In this document: piece by piece, positions 1-11,118 of the stretch
Numbering within the stretch: position 1 is the first letter of the stretch
Layout: each line of letters starts with the position of its first letter
NCBI RefSeq assembly: GCF_000003605.2
Contig: NW_003149270.1
Location: forward strand, 235,210-273,235
Direction of reading: 5' to 3'
Length of the DNA stretch: 38,026 nt
DNA from: Saccoglossus kowalevskii
Taxonomy: Eukaryota > Hemichordata > Enteropneusta > Harrimaniidae
The notes under the pieces: generated by a model
The model's database searches: none
The model's input: the letters and a program-made list of their open reading frames with translations, nothing else
What the model was told of the DNA's origin: nothing
Program-made: the position numbers and the translations under genes

Positions 1-3000
1 TAATTATATACATGAGTAATATGCACAACAAAAATTTGAACTAATTCGCATCAGTATTTCTTCATGTTATAGAAGAAATAATTTTCTCAATTTCTGACAA
101 CAGATTCTATGATGTCATACTTTACCCATAATCCTTTGCTTGAGAATCAAGATGGCTGACTACATAATAACGATGAAAAGTTGAATATCTAGAGAATGAA
201 AACTGATATAAAAAAAGTGTAAATTGCATTCTCCTACATTTGTGGAGCTTTTTCTTTAGGGGTCATTATGTTGTTTGGATTGAGGTTCCCTTAAGGCTCC
301 TTTTCGCGACCCATGTACGAGATGCCTTATTAATGAGTTTATTGGGGGACATATATGTATATATATATTTGTATGTATATTTTTGAGGAGCTTTTAATAA
401 ATGTTACCCCATCGATTGATATCCCCAAACACGTGCATTGGTAGCCGAGTTGACGGCAATAAGTCGAATGTTTGTTTCCGTTGCCTCGTGACACTTGTAT
501 TCATATATTGATGAAGGGCGGTGGTCTTCGCTTTCGGCGATCCTGCTGACATTTCAAAATTACAGACTCTCTGTATTGTAACTATATGAACTTTCTTGGC
601 CCTCTATCGCGTTACATTTTAAAGGTAAACACACCCTGAGACGTCGAAAAATGTCACCTGGGTATTAAATAGGACGTTAACAATCAGTAGAAACGATCTA
701 TTTCATATCGATTTCATATCGATCGAATGCCACGTTTCGGATATCAACAATTAAGCAACACGCACCGAAAGAGTGAGTTTGTGCGAAAGAAATTGTAGAC
801 GAGCTCACTTCAAAATGAAAAGAAAAGACTATAATACAAACAAATAATTTGATATGGTTAACTTACTCTATTTATGTAGAAATCGTCCGCCATATTGAAC
901 TTTGCTAGAAGTCTTGTAAATGTGTGTTGTTGTAAATTTGGTTACCGCTGATCAGGTTACATCTCGTGGCTCTAGAATAAACAGCCTGTGGGAAAACAAT
1001 AAAAGAAACATTATACCATATCATTCGCTATTATGGAATCGTGTTGTAATCAAGTTTAGATTGCTAGGCCTGCACGTGAAACGAAATAAATGACATCAAT
1101 TACAAAAAAAAAACAAAAAAACTTTGATTTATTGTTGGTTTACTTTCTGAGAATAAATCTTTCACCTTAGAATGCATAGTATGACATTAATATGCAAAGT
1201 TTAAAATATTGCGTGTCATCAACTAAGGAGTCACCTTGGCTTTTATGTATCAAATGTACTATTCTCACTTTACTAACTTCACTAGAATTAGTGTGCACTT
1301 CAACGCACAACAAATCCGTGTACCAGACTGTTACGCGTTCATTCGGGTACCCTCGATTTGTATAAGTTCCACTGTTTTGTCATTTAATTGTGAAAGTTCA
1401 CGCTGGCTCACAAGGAACAAAGGACTATCTTAATAATTATAAATTGGTTCATATATAATGTGTCCAATTTGCATTCACCCGATACGTTGAAATAGTTCAC
1501 TTCATAGATCGACGTGGATTGTTGAATTTTACCATGAAATTTAATTGCTGAATTAAAAATGCTAGATTACAAGAGTTTTAATTCAGCATAAACCGCATAA
1601 TCGGGCATATGAATGACATGCAGGGTGTTTATAATCCATATTTTGTTTTCCGTACTACCCCCACCACACCTCATCCCATCATTTCATAGTTATGGCGTGG
1701 GTTCAGGCTGGGATCACTCAGATGCCCCGTGTTAGTACATCTTTGAAAAGTATATGGATACCCCCCCCCCCCCCGTCAATTCATGTTTCTGTATGAAGAA
1801 GCCTGGCATTATTGATATATGTTATGCAAGCGTGTGTTGTGGCTTAAACCAAACACTGTCTATACTAACGATGAATACGCAAATCGCATTATCATGACAA
1901 CACTCTGACGTATTCTACAGAGAATGCAATTAAAACAAATGATGGAAGCTCTTATTAAATAGGTCCAGAACGTTGGTTTTAATTTCTTCATTTGCCACGA
2001 GTCGATTTTTACAGGCACGATTGCTTATTGACCGACCAGATTCATTGTTACATGAATATTACAGCGTACCGAGATCAATAACATTGTAATAATATATTAC
2101 TCTTGTTTAAACTCTGATTGATGAAGAAATCCATACCCATCGAATAACTTGATTGGTATAAAACCACCCATGCGATTGGTCGTGGCGTGTTTCCACCGTG
2201 ACAAAGCACTGTGTTTGGTAGCAAAGCTAAATGCACACCCAAACCAGGACACTTGGACTTGCTTGGACACAACTACGTAATATTAGAGCGAATCTGACGC
2301 AATCCGGACTCGACCCAAATACAGTACACCAGTAATTCACCATGACAGTTACCTCGTTTTCTCGACAGTAATTAATTGGAAGCCAACAGCTCGAGCCAGC
2401 AAAAATGACGCGTTCAGTTCGAAACGGCTCCTCGGGTTTGAACTCCCATAGGACTGAGCTCTGACATGACCCGGGGACATGACCCCACGTCACCGTCTAA
2501 ACGAGAAACCCCCGTCAAGGGCGTTGTTTCAAACAACTCTAAACTATTCTGACCGAACTTCGGACCCTGGCACGTTTGGCGACAACCGTATAAGCGCACA
2601 AGAAATAATCTCCTCTTAGTTGGTAGAGGGGCGATAGGTCGGCTCCGATAAAATTATGCCATGGAAACCTACAAGTGGTTGGACTGTGGGTTATCTGAAT
2701 TTTGTTTTATTTACAGATATTAAGTGCAATTGCTCAGTATTTAATCTTGATAATTAGATGGGCCTTTAAAGTGTCAACAATGTGATAAAATAAGAATATA
2801 TTTTATATGCTATATATTGCCATGACAAATCTGTGTAATATGTTGTCGACGCAGTTCTGAGTTCTGGGTTATCTTCTAGTTAAATATTAGTTGAATAATG
2901 AATTGAACTGAACAAAACAATAAACTAACATGTAATAGTAATGTCCATGACAATTGGAAATTAGGTTGACAAACCTTGATTTGTATTTTTTATAATTACT

Positions 3001-3093
3001 TTGATATAGATTGAACCTTATGAATGTCAAAGTCAACTTTTTCCACTTTTCACAAAATATACTCACATAAGTTGTTTCCGCAAATCTGATCAA
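1..3093. other. Gene-poor AT-rich stretch
   Basis: No recognisable protein family is visible on either strand. Short open frames here lack homology I can recognise and flanking splice signals, apart from the minus-strand candidate at 868-894. The stretch holds an AT-dinucleotide-rich patch around 350-380, an A-run near 1105-1121 and a C-run at about 1760-1774. The 2230-2600 part is richer in CpG than its surroundings but I could not assign it to anything. Confidence 0.6.
868..894 (-). CDS. Candidate first coding exon, unidentified gene
   Basis: On the minus strand an ATG sits in the context AATATGGCGGAC, which is both a good initiation context and a YY1-like motif often found at housekeeping start codons. 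It opens nine codons (M-A-D-D-F-Y-I-N-R) followed directly by a consensus splice donor, GTAAGT. This is the layout of a short first coding exon. I could not find a convincing next exon in the remaining sequence to the left, so the gene, if real, leaves the window. Nine codons are too few to name a product. Confidence 0.25.
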   Translation of the reverse strand, partial: YGGRFLHK

Positions 3094-3302
3094 TACTGTA
3101 AAATGACAATTTTCACTGGGTTTAAATTTCGCTGATTTACTATTTCAGGCATAATCTGTGGGTTTCAAAATCGCTGTTCTATCATTCAGGAAATGTATTC
3201 TATGCTCAATTTCACATATTCACTAGGTTTTAATTTAGCGCATTTTCCAGTCAGCGAAATAAGCAAAATTAAACCCAGTGAATAATTAACCCCTTTACAG
3301 TA
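3094..3302. mobile_element. MITE family 1, copy a (TA target)
   Basis: About 209 bp with terminal inverted repeats starting TACTGTAAA and ending TTTACAGTA, consistent with a TA target duplication (Tc1/mariner-like). The inner part repeats the motif CACTGGGTTTAATTT followed by CGCTGA two or three times in alternating orientation, so the 3' half alone can fold into a hairpin. A second copy with the same ends and interior lies at 37247-37448. Confidence 0.75.
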
Positions 3303-6137
3303 CAACAGAAATAATATACAGAAAATTACACAGAAATGTGCAAACTATTGAACTATCAACGGGAAAAACAGAACGCCCTGTACAATTTGACCGTAAGTAC
3401 ATACTGATGAACTTGATGTTCTCAAATGCAGATGATGTAATATATAACAAGTGATTAATGACAACTTACATCGACTGCAACGTGTTGTTGCTGAGTTCAC
3501 CCAAGACAGATAAATAAAACACTGCACACATGATATAATATCGAGAGAAATCAATGGTTACCATGACGGTGTTGTAAATGGGATTGGAATCGGATTGTAG
3601 GGAGTTACCATTCGAAACGGCGGGGTGTAAATATGGACGAGCTAAATCGGTCATGCTGCATCTGATGGCCAGGCTGATTTAGAGAGTCCGACTTTCCGAC
3701 CGTCCCATTCCCCCGTCCGATCGACCGTGTCATTCCCCGCTCCCCCATTACCCTCGTTACTCACACACATTAATATGCAGCTCATATTACACACAGACAT
3801 GTTCGTCCACTGAAATAGTTTTACTTTCTTTTTTGAATTGGATCATATAACCCACAATAGATTGTAGAGTCTATAATTGAACGATCACTTTTCAAATATA
3901 TTTTTGTTACTTATAGTTTTTATTCCGCGTGTGTCTGCTACGTTTGAATTTTGGCCGTCACCATGTGAATATATAGTGGTGAAGTTGTGGTACAACGTCG
4001 CACACCCTATTTCCCTCGTTCACAATAAACCCAAGTGTATAATTATCTGCGAAGAAGGCCAACTCCCTTCTTTCTATAGTGGATTAGTTCGTTGTGACAG
4101 GATACTAAGCTTATAATCTTTGCTATACGTCAATTTAAAAAAGAAAAACCATGGCGACAAATTATAATCGTATTCAGTATTGTACGTTGTAGCCATAGTA
4201 ACGTTAAAGTCCGAAGAATGTGTTTTTGTGCGGCTTTATTTTATTTCACAGTGACTGCTGATAATGTACACTTTTACGCGTTTTCTCTTATATCACGTTA
4301 TTTCTCGCGTATGTATTACATTTAGTTTTAGTCTCGAGTGCGAAAAAAGAGGGACTGGGGTTCACAATTTTACATCACCGCCACAGACAAAAAATTCTCT
4401 GATAATCACAGAATAACCATATTAATATTGGAAATCATTATTATCATACAGCGCCGTAAATTAGACTGGGTGATGTCGGTGAAAGGATTGCCCCTACACT
4501 CAAAAATATACTACTACTAACAAGCTTTTCCACTTTGCCGAATTGTGTTCATATACGGTGTTCTAATATAAGACATATGACTGGACTACGAGCAGTGTCA
4601 TCAATATGAATATGAGGAACTTCAAGACTCGACATCGCATGGTCGAGTTCAGTAGATAACTGGACTAGATTTGCACTACCAAAGTACAGGTACATATCAA
4701 ACTGATTGAACTAGTGGGGTCGTGTTATCAAATCAATAAAGACAAATACACACCCTGGTTAGTAGTTTTATTCTCTGTTGTACAAATGGCTCACTTCAAT
4801 TAGTAGTTGTTCATAAACGAAGCATTGTACTTTGTGAGAATGTTCACGGCATTACGGCTGCTGTTTGTTTGATTTGCGCAATACAAAAAATAAAACCTCA
4901 ACAACACCAATATGCATGTACTTATTTTATATTTGCTATGCAAAGCATCCTCTTCAATATGCGTCCTTTCTATTTACGGGAGTAAACAGCGGTATCGATG
5001 CGACCTTACAAAACACACATAACAAGGATTTGTGGACGATCTTTCGAGTTTAGTAATTATTGACACACATAGCCCATAATACAATGCGACAGTGACTTCA
5101 TTGTGAAGATCTCATCTCTACTCCAGATATTCCGTTGAAAAACAAGTATCCAAATGGTCACGGTCCGAAGGGACGGGTAACTGCGAGTCCGCGCGCGGTT
5201 GTCAGAAAAAAACACTGTACACCAGTGTTTTACAAGCACGCTCTCCAGATTCAAGTACTAGTACTTTATGGTGACACAGTTCTTGTTGGCCTGTTTCGGG
5301 ACAATAGATTAAGTGCGGATTTATTGTAGGTCACAGACACATATAAGAACGTTTCATCTGGACAACAAGAATGCTATGTAACGCACCATAATTTAAAGTA
5401 CACTCAACGCCACTTTTAAAGGGCCGCGGCGGTGGTCGTCGCCAGCGCGTGTTCGAATTTCACGTAAACAAACAATGTATTTTACAATTTCATAACAATG
5501 AAATAGACGTAATCTTGAATCATGAAATAAGTTAGCCAAGGCGCATACAGCCTGAAGAGGGCGTAATGTCGCCGACAGAGGGCATATTTATACCCATTTC
5601 GCCCAATATAGTGTACAATTGGTTATCAATGTACCATCTACACATAATACGGTGCAATAAATCTTTCAACAAATATAAATACTGCATGCCAATGATATTA
5701 CGCAAGAATGGGTGCTTCGTACAATTTGGTGTCAGGTCAGGGAATGCGTAGCCAGATTTGCCCATCTTTAATGGAATTACATGATTTTGAATAGTAGCAT
5801 ACAGTACATAACCTGACCTGAGTGATGCTTTCACGCCATATCGTCACGGTATTACTCCACAATTTCACAAAACTTTATTTCTTGAACGTTAATTAATCTC
5901 AGACGAGTCTATGTGCTATGTGCGGGTGGCGTATAGCATTGATTCGACTTGTCATTACTAAGACCCAACCTATCCCATTCCACGTGACTGAAGTGATCAT
6001 TAAGATGACGGTTCTCTCCTGTCACATTCTGTTCACTTAGCAAAGAAACGTAATGGGTGGAAGTGTTTAGAAAGAGCCCATGACTGTTGTCTGACATACA
6101 CTAACAATAATAACTGACTGGATCTTCTTTATACGGT
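3303..6137. other. Intergenic stretch, nothing recognised
   Basis: No family-level protein match, RNA gene or clear repeat is visible. The frame at 3877-4116 has a hydrophobic start but its first codon would be TTG and it matches nothing. The 100-codon minus-strand frame at 5532-5834 also resembles no family and has no splice context. Confidence 0.5.
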
Positions 6138-7130
6138 TCATTGGCTACTGCTCTGTCTCGATAATACAATGCCACCAACAATCTGAATAATAGAGCACTA
6201 TATTACTTCAGGGGTCGGTATATATACTGGCGTCCTTAGCAACGCCCAGGTGCATACAAGAAATCGGTATGAACGGGTCGGGGGGAAATAGATCGTACAG
6301 CGCAGAGTTGCCGCGACGTGGTGGAATGTGTCAATTTCGGGTTCGCAGTGTAATCAATTTCGCGCTGGTATAAATCAGGTCGTTATTAGTGGAGGCATTT
6401 GCGTACACACTGCGTCCAGCACAACATAATAGGGGAGATAATGAGATTGAAACAAAAGGATAACATGGTTAATTACGAGTGAGGCGGTCAATAGGGTTCA
6501 TAAAATATTAATGGCGCGACGGATAGTATCATAGTGCTACATTAAAGTGGCCCAGTCTGGCGAAACATTACCGTACTGTCATATAAAGTACAGCATATTC
6601 GGCTCGTTCACCTGTGTGGTATCAAATGACGACTGACACAGTACGACCCAGCGTACACCAAAGTGGCCATGGGTGACCCAACATGCATGTGTATACACTC
6701 GGCGCTTGAACGCGCGACACATTGGCGATAACTGGATGCGGAATATCGTACTTACAAATCCGTAACACAACGCGAAAACTAGTACAGATAACGGGAGTGT
6801 AACACCGATGAGTGGACAAACTGAAAACCACGAACAAACGTATAAACAGTGCAGACAATACGTGGAGTGACTGTAGTCAAACTAACCCCTTAACTACTGG
6901 ACAATAACACATTAAACCATACCTGCTATCGCCAAACACACGGCGGTTTCTATCATGGGTAGGGACCTCGTAGATATGGGCCGATGTAGAATAATAGTTG
7001 TTGTTAATAGAAGGTGTTGGTTAACCTGGAAACGCTGGGTGGTTTCTAAAACGCGGCTTTCGGCACTCGGTAAATCCCGAATACCAAACTGTATATACTT
7101 GGCCAGCTCGTATAGGGTGGCGTATGCCAA
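6138..7130 (-). CDS. Speculative three-exon membrane-protein 3' end
   Basis: Three minus-strand segments join with GT-AG introns and matching phase: an open frame from about 7130 down to 6923 (ends in a one-base carry, donor GTATGG), 6820-6756 (good pyrimidine tract and CAG acceptor, donor GTAAGT), and 6182-6138 (acceptor TTATTCAG, stop TGA). The joined tail is strongly hydrophobic for about 35 residues (reading ...AVCLAIA, then PLIGVTLPLSVLVFALCYGF) and ends in a short polar tail. The upstream exon that would open this frame is not resolved: a TGA closes it near 7160. I recognise no family. Phase agreement across two introns can arise by chance, so this is only a candidate. The 6.2-7.6 kb block is also richer in CpG than its neighbours. 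Confidence 0.22.
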
Positions 7131-8834
7131 GAATGTACAACAATAGCGCCTTCATATACTCGCATATGAAGTGGGCGCTGTCACGGAATCCCGTAATCGT
7201 GGGAAAAACTGGGGTTGTCAGCCAGTTTATTAATCGCCAAAAAGAGCACACGATACTGTGTGTTTACACTTCCAGCAAGCGAGTTATGAACGGTTACCAA
7301 GTACGGCGGGTAAAACATTGTGTAGAGATGTAAACTAACTTTAAAAAAAAACTTACCGATACGAACCACTGGCATATATTCCGCTGTCGAATGTGCACTA
7401 GCGACACAACGCGTGAATTCTCGACTCCGCTTACAACTAATCAGTAGAAAAGATCGGCAGCAATTGGTACGTTTATCCTTAAAAGTGGAGGCCGTCGATC
7501 TAATGTATAAATCACACACCTTGTTCCAAGTTGCTGACCAAGGTCCCATAATAACAGTTGTATCCACCCAATAAATTTAGCAATCAATCATGATGTTGAT
7601 CTATTTATCACACCACCGATAAAATAAACAGTTTATTGATTGGCGTGTTTTATGGGTACCTTTACAGTGACACTTAACCTTATATAAACTAAAAATTCGA
7701 GACGCAGTGTTACACCGGTGAACGAGCGATGGCGCTCTGCATATGTTCCGTTCTCCCCACTCGCAATTATTTAATTACAGAACAATGCATGTTAATTTTA
7801 TTTTAACTAGCATGCTACTTTAGCTGATTTAGAATGTGGCGTATCTTAAAAGAACTCCCATACTCTCAATGGAATTGTTGACACTTATCTAAATCCAGAT
7901 TATGTTGATCATTGCATCGATCTAGATTATCTAGGACGGCATGTAGCTATTTCAAGGTGTTTCAGTTGACAGAATGTCATCTGAAACTTTGAACTTGCAT
8001 CAATCATTCGCCACATGTTATCACTACAGCAAATGGTTGGGCACTTGTCCTCGTATATCACTATAGCAACGACCGTTGATAGGAGCGAAACAGTAAACAT
8101 GAAATGAAACTATAATCCACCAAAAATGATAATAAATATAATTCAAATAATTTAATTTGAATAATCTATAATAGAAAATATAGTTGCTGTATTATCAGCT
8201 TTAATCAACATGTCCCTTTCTGCGTTTTTTTTTTTTTGGGGGGGTGCTGATTACGAATATGTCATTGATTAAGCTGTAATGAATAACATAACACGCCATA
8301 GCATTTTCACAGAAAATGCCATTTCAAACGTTTGGCTATTTTGGATTTATTGCATTATTATATTTTTTGTACAAACAATATTTTAAACTTCAAACCATTT
8401 GAAAAAAAACGTTCAGAAAATTGTTTGACACTCACATTTCGTGGTTCAAAATATTTGCATAAAAAGATATAACCACAAATTTCCGGTAACTTTTAAAAAT
8501 ACATGGAAGTAGTTTTCCATAATGAATTAGTTCTTACTCAGAAATTTTGAGAATTTAGCTATAAGTTAAAACATTAATTTACCCTGGAAAAATCCTTAAC
8601 TAGTGACATCACATCACTGATGGATTAAATTAAAAAGAAACACGAATTGTTTCTTAACTTTGGAAGAGAAGTTTTAGTCAAACATGGCTTTATCTACAAG
8701 CCTCTTTCCCGCCACTAGCAAACATGGCCGACAAGTAACAAGTTGTCTTCTCTCTGTGCCTAGTTTGTAAATTTTGTCTTTAATAAATCTTCCGCCCCAT
8801 AACTTCAAATGGTCGGTCTCTTATATAACGGCTA
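7131..8834. other. Intergenic stretch, nothing recognised
   Basis: The longest open frame here (minus strand, 7181-7567) matches no family. A consensus donor GTAAGT follows a run of open codons near 7358 on the minus strand, but no consistent neighbouring exon joins it. A T-run followed by G-run lies at about 8226-8245. Nothing else stands out. Confidence 0.5.
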
Positions 8835-8837
8835 TAT

Positions 8838-9445
8838 ATAACGTATATATAACGTATATGCTATGCATATGCTTTCAATGTCCACATTTCAGAAAATTCT
8901 TTTACAAATTGACACTAATAATACAAGAAATGTTTTATTGAAAATAAAAATCAAATCAAAATAAAAAAAGTGTGTATAGAAGCTATGGCAATCCGACTAG
9001 AAGCTGTTTTTGAAATTCAATCTTCAAAAAATCATGATATTTGTAATTACATTCTGAATATTTCAAATAATACTGGTCCAATGTCAATGTATATTATACA
9101 GTCATATTCAACAAATCTAACTGATTAGTTTGATATATCAAATGTTGGTTTTTTGTTACTATTAATATTTATACTATACCGGTGTTGGTATTTTTAATTG
9201 CCACTACTGTCATTGTTAGTTCAAGGGCGATGAAATACCACGGTGAATACAAGGAGTTCTTCAACGGAACAATGGGACGAACGATGTATCCACCAAAGAG
9301 AAAGGCCATCATACCATTTATATTGTAATGACGAACATCCGAAAGACTGGATCCTGTGTTTTAGCCAGTGAAACATTAATTGAGCAGCCCAAATATTTAT
9401 GTACAATGTTTTGGGTTAAAATCATAGAAATATAGTAATATTGTT
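8838..9445 (+). pseudogene. Truncated copy of the adjacent reductase gene
   Basis: This is a partial duplicate of the gene at 10099. A flank block at about 8838-8952 resembles 9863-9970 (roughly 80 percent by eye). The block 9173-9328 matches the last 51 codons and stop codon of the intact gene with about four base differences, three of them changing the residue (Lys to Arg, Leu to Met, Lys to Thr). Similarity continues into the 3' flank to about 9445, with an extra block of about 27 bp in this copy. Everything equivalent to codons 1-204 is missing and similarity starts abruptly at 9173 without a splice acceptor, so this is not a lost exon. It has no start codon. An AATAAA lies near 9530. Confidence 0.85.
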
Positions 9446-9689
9446 TTGTACATTCAGTCTCGTGTGAGTTACAGTATTAGAACCTTTTCTATGCCAATTT
9501 CTTTTTGACTAGTAATTGTTAAAGCGACAATAAATGTGATTTTGAACAATTTTTGTTTTTATATAACCACATAAAGATGGCCAAATTCTACCGAAATATT
9601 GTTTTCGACACAACTGCACAAAAGAATAATAACACATAAAATGCGACGTTAAAAAGAAAGGGCCGGGAAGTAGCCATTTCGTTGAAATA

Positions 9690-9706
9690 GGTCACGTGGC
9701 GGGAAC
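9690..9706. promoter_or_regulatory. E-box plus E2F-like site upstream of reductase
   Basis: The palindrome CACGTG (USF/MYC-type E-box) at 9693-9698 runs directly into GGCGGGAA (9698-9705), the core of an E2F site. It lies about 400 bp upstream of the reductase start codon. The motifs are visible in the sequence; function is inferred. Confidence 0.3.
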
Positions 9707-10058
9707 CGTAGACAAATATGACATTTCGGTCAAGGCCCCGATAAATTGTCAGTTTGTACCGTAATTCACGAGGTTCGCTTCACAAAATTGGATTTCAATA
9801 GATGGCGCCAGCTGGAAAACTGGACGCAACCGCGCGGTCACCTGCAAGTGATTTTACGTACAACGTCGATGTATACAACGTATCATATGCGTTTAATGTC
9901 CGCATTTCAGAGAAAGACTTTACAAATTGACACTAATGACACAAGAAATGTTTCATTAAAAATATAAATCGGAGGAAAGGATCAATAGTTACAACCATTG
10001 CAGCTAAATCCTAAAATGATGAGTTGTGCGCTTGTCGGGTTCATAGTTGAGGATGTTC

Positions 10059-10070
10059 GGGTTAAAGGTT
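10059..10070. promoter_or_regulatory. DR1-like motif just upstream of reductase
   Basis: GGGTTAAAGGTT resembles a degenerate direct repeat of nuclear-receptor half-sites spaced by one base (DR1, bound by HNF4/RXR-type receptors). It ends 28 bp before the reductase ATG. The same core, GGGTTAAAGGT, recurs in the tandem array at 25422-25526. Speculative. Confidence 0.2.
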
Positions 10071-10098
10071 ATATATGGTCACCTGACCGTTAACAAAC

Positions 10099-10866
10099 AT
10101 GGCCGCCAAGCAACGTTCAGCCGCAGGTTTTGACCCAGTTGTAGGCAGTACATTAATGTACACGGGTGCTGTACTGGGATATGGCTTTGGGTTTTTCATC
10201 AGTGGAATCCACGATCTTGAAGTTCCATTCCTGGGGATGCCTTTTATCGACAACTACCGAGAAACTTACGACCCTATCAACGACACCGGAGTCGGCTTCT
10301 CTTTGTTTTCCCTGTTCTTTTGTGGACACTTTGCCAAACGAATCCTGGAAGTATTGTTTGTACACAGATATAACCATATTATGCCCGCTCTGGAGCTTTT
10401 AGGCGGAGTTATATACTACACCGTATTTTCGATAGGCATCGCAGCCTCGCTTCGTGTCTACATCAGTGATCAAAACGTAGATTTTAAGTTACTTTCACTG
10501 GGCGCGTGTATTTTTATTGTTGGTGAAATCGGCAACGGAGTCTCCCACTATCAGCTGCGTCTCCTCAGAGACCCCAGGCTTCAACGTAAAGACGACGATA
10601 CGAATGCGAGAAACAGACCTATACCAGTTGGATGGATTTTCGAATACGTTTCCTGTCCTCATTATTTCTTCGAGATCGTATCATGGCTTGGTTTCTTCGT
10701 GGCTGTTGGCACTATACCGGTGTTGGTATTTTTAATTGCCACTACTGTCATTGTTAGTTCGAAGGCGCTGAAATACCACGGTGAATACAAGGAGTTCTTC
10801 AACGGAACAATGGGACGAAAGATGTATCCACCAAAGAGAAAGGCCATCATACCATTTATATTGTAA
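10099..10866 (+). CDS. Steroid 5-alpha-reductase / enoyl-CoA reductase family protein
   Basis: A 255-codon intronless open frame. The C-terminal half has the hallmarks of the 3-oxo-5-alpha-steroid 4-dehydrogenase C-terminal domain (Pfam PF02544): GWIFEYVSCPHYFFEI at about residues 178-193, a following hydrophobic stretch (194-222), and the terminal signature ending RKAIIPFIL. Members are ER-membrane NADPH-dependent reductases of steroid or very-long-chain trans-2-enoyl-CoA double bonds. The run LFVHRYNH near residue 86 and the CPxY motif look more like the enoyl-CoA reductase (TECR/Tsc13) branch than SRD5A1/2, but the ubiquitin-like N-terminus of TECR is absent, and 255 residues is close to SRD5A1 length, so I give no symbol. 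Hydrophobic segments lie at about 16-35, 62-76, 101-119, 131-146 and 194-222. The start has a strong context (AACATGGCC). The lack of introns, unlike PARL and COG3 nearby, suggests an old retrocopy. A truncated copy lies just upstream. Confidence 0.85.
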   Translation: MAAKQRSAAGFDPVVGSTLMYTGAVLGYGFGFFISGIHDLEVPFLGMPFIDNYRETYDPINDTGVGFSLFSLFFCGHFAKRILEVLFVHRYNHIMPALELLGGVIYYTVFSIGIAASLRVYISDQNVDFKLLSLGACIFIVGEIGNGVSHYQLRLLRDPRLQRKDDDTNARNRPIPVGWIFEYVSCPHYFFEIVSWLGFFVAVGTIPVLVFLIATTVIVSSKALKYHGEYKEFFNGTMGRKMYPPKRKAIIPFIL

Positions 10867-10954
10867 TGACGAACATCTGAAAGACTGGATCCTGTGCTTT
10901 AGCAATCTAATATTTATGTACAATGTTTTTGGTTAAAATCATAGCCATATTGTA

Positions 10955-11118
10955 ATATATGGTGGTCAATATTTCGAGAAACAGTGAGATAATACTTGGG
11001 GAAACAGTGAGATAATAATATCCCCCCCCCCAGTGATGGTCAATATTTTGGGAACCAGTGATGGTCAATATTTCGAGAAACAGTGAGATAATATTTTCTC
11101 ACCAGTGATGGTCGATAC
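10955..11118. repeat. Degenerate local tandem repeat with C-run
   Basis: Units related to CAGTGATGGTCAATATTTCG followed by AGAAACAGTGAGATAATA recur four to five times, interrupted by a run of C at about 11023-11032. The array starts about 90 bp after the reductase stop codon, so it may lie in the 3' untranslated region; an AATAAA occurs near 11268. Confidence 0.7.

Noticed and set aside
1757-1775. C-runs here and at 11023 and 36654 as functional elements
   Set aside because: Simple homopolymers of variable length with no associated feature; probably slippage tracts.
8705-8790. AACATGGCCGACAAG near 8725 as the start of the truncated reductase copy
   Set aside because: It resembles the start of the intact gene over about 16 bases, but it lies before the duplicated upstream block, so the order does not fit, and the frame closes quickly.
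10153-10923. Other frames within and antisense to the reductase gene
   Set aside because: Shadows of the 255-codon frame, which alone matches a known family.
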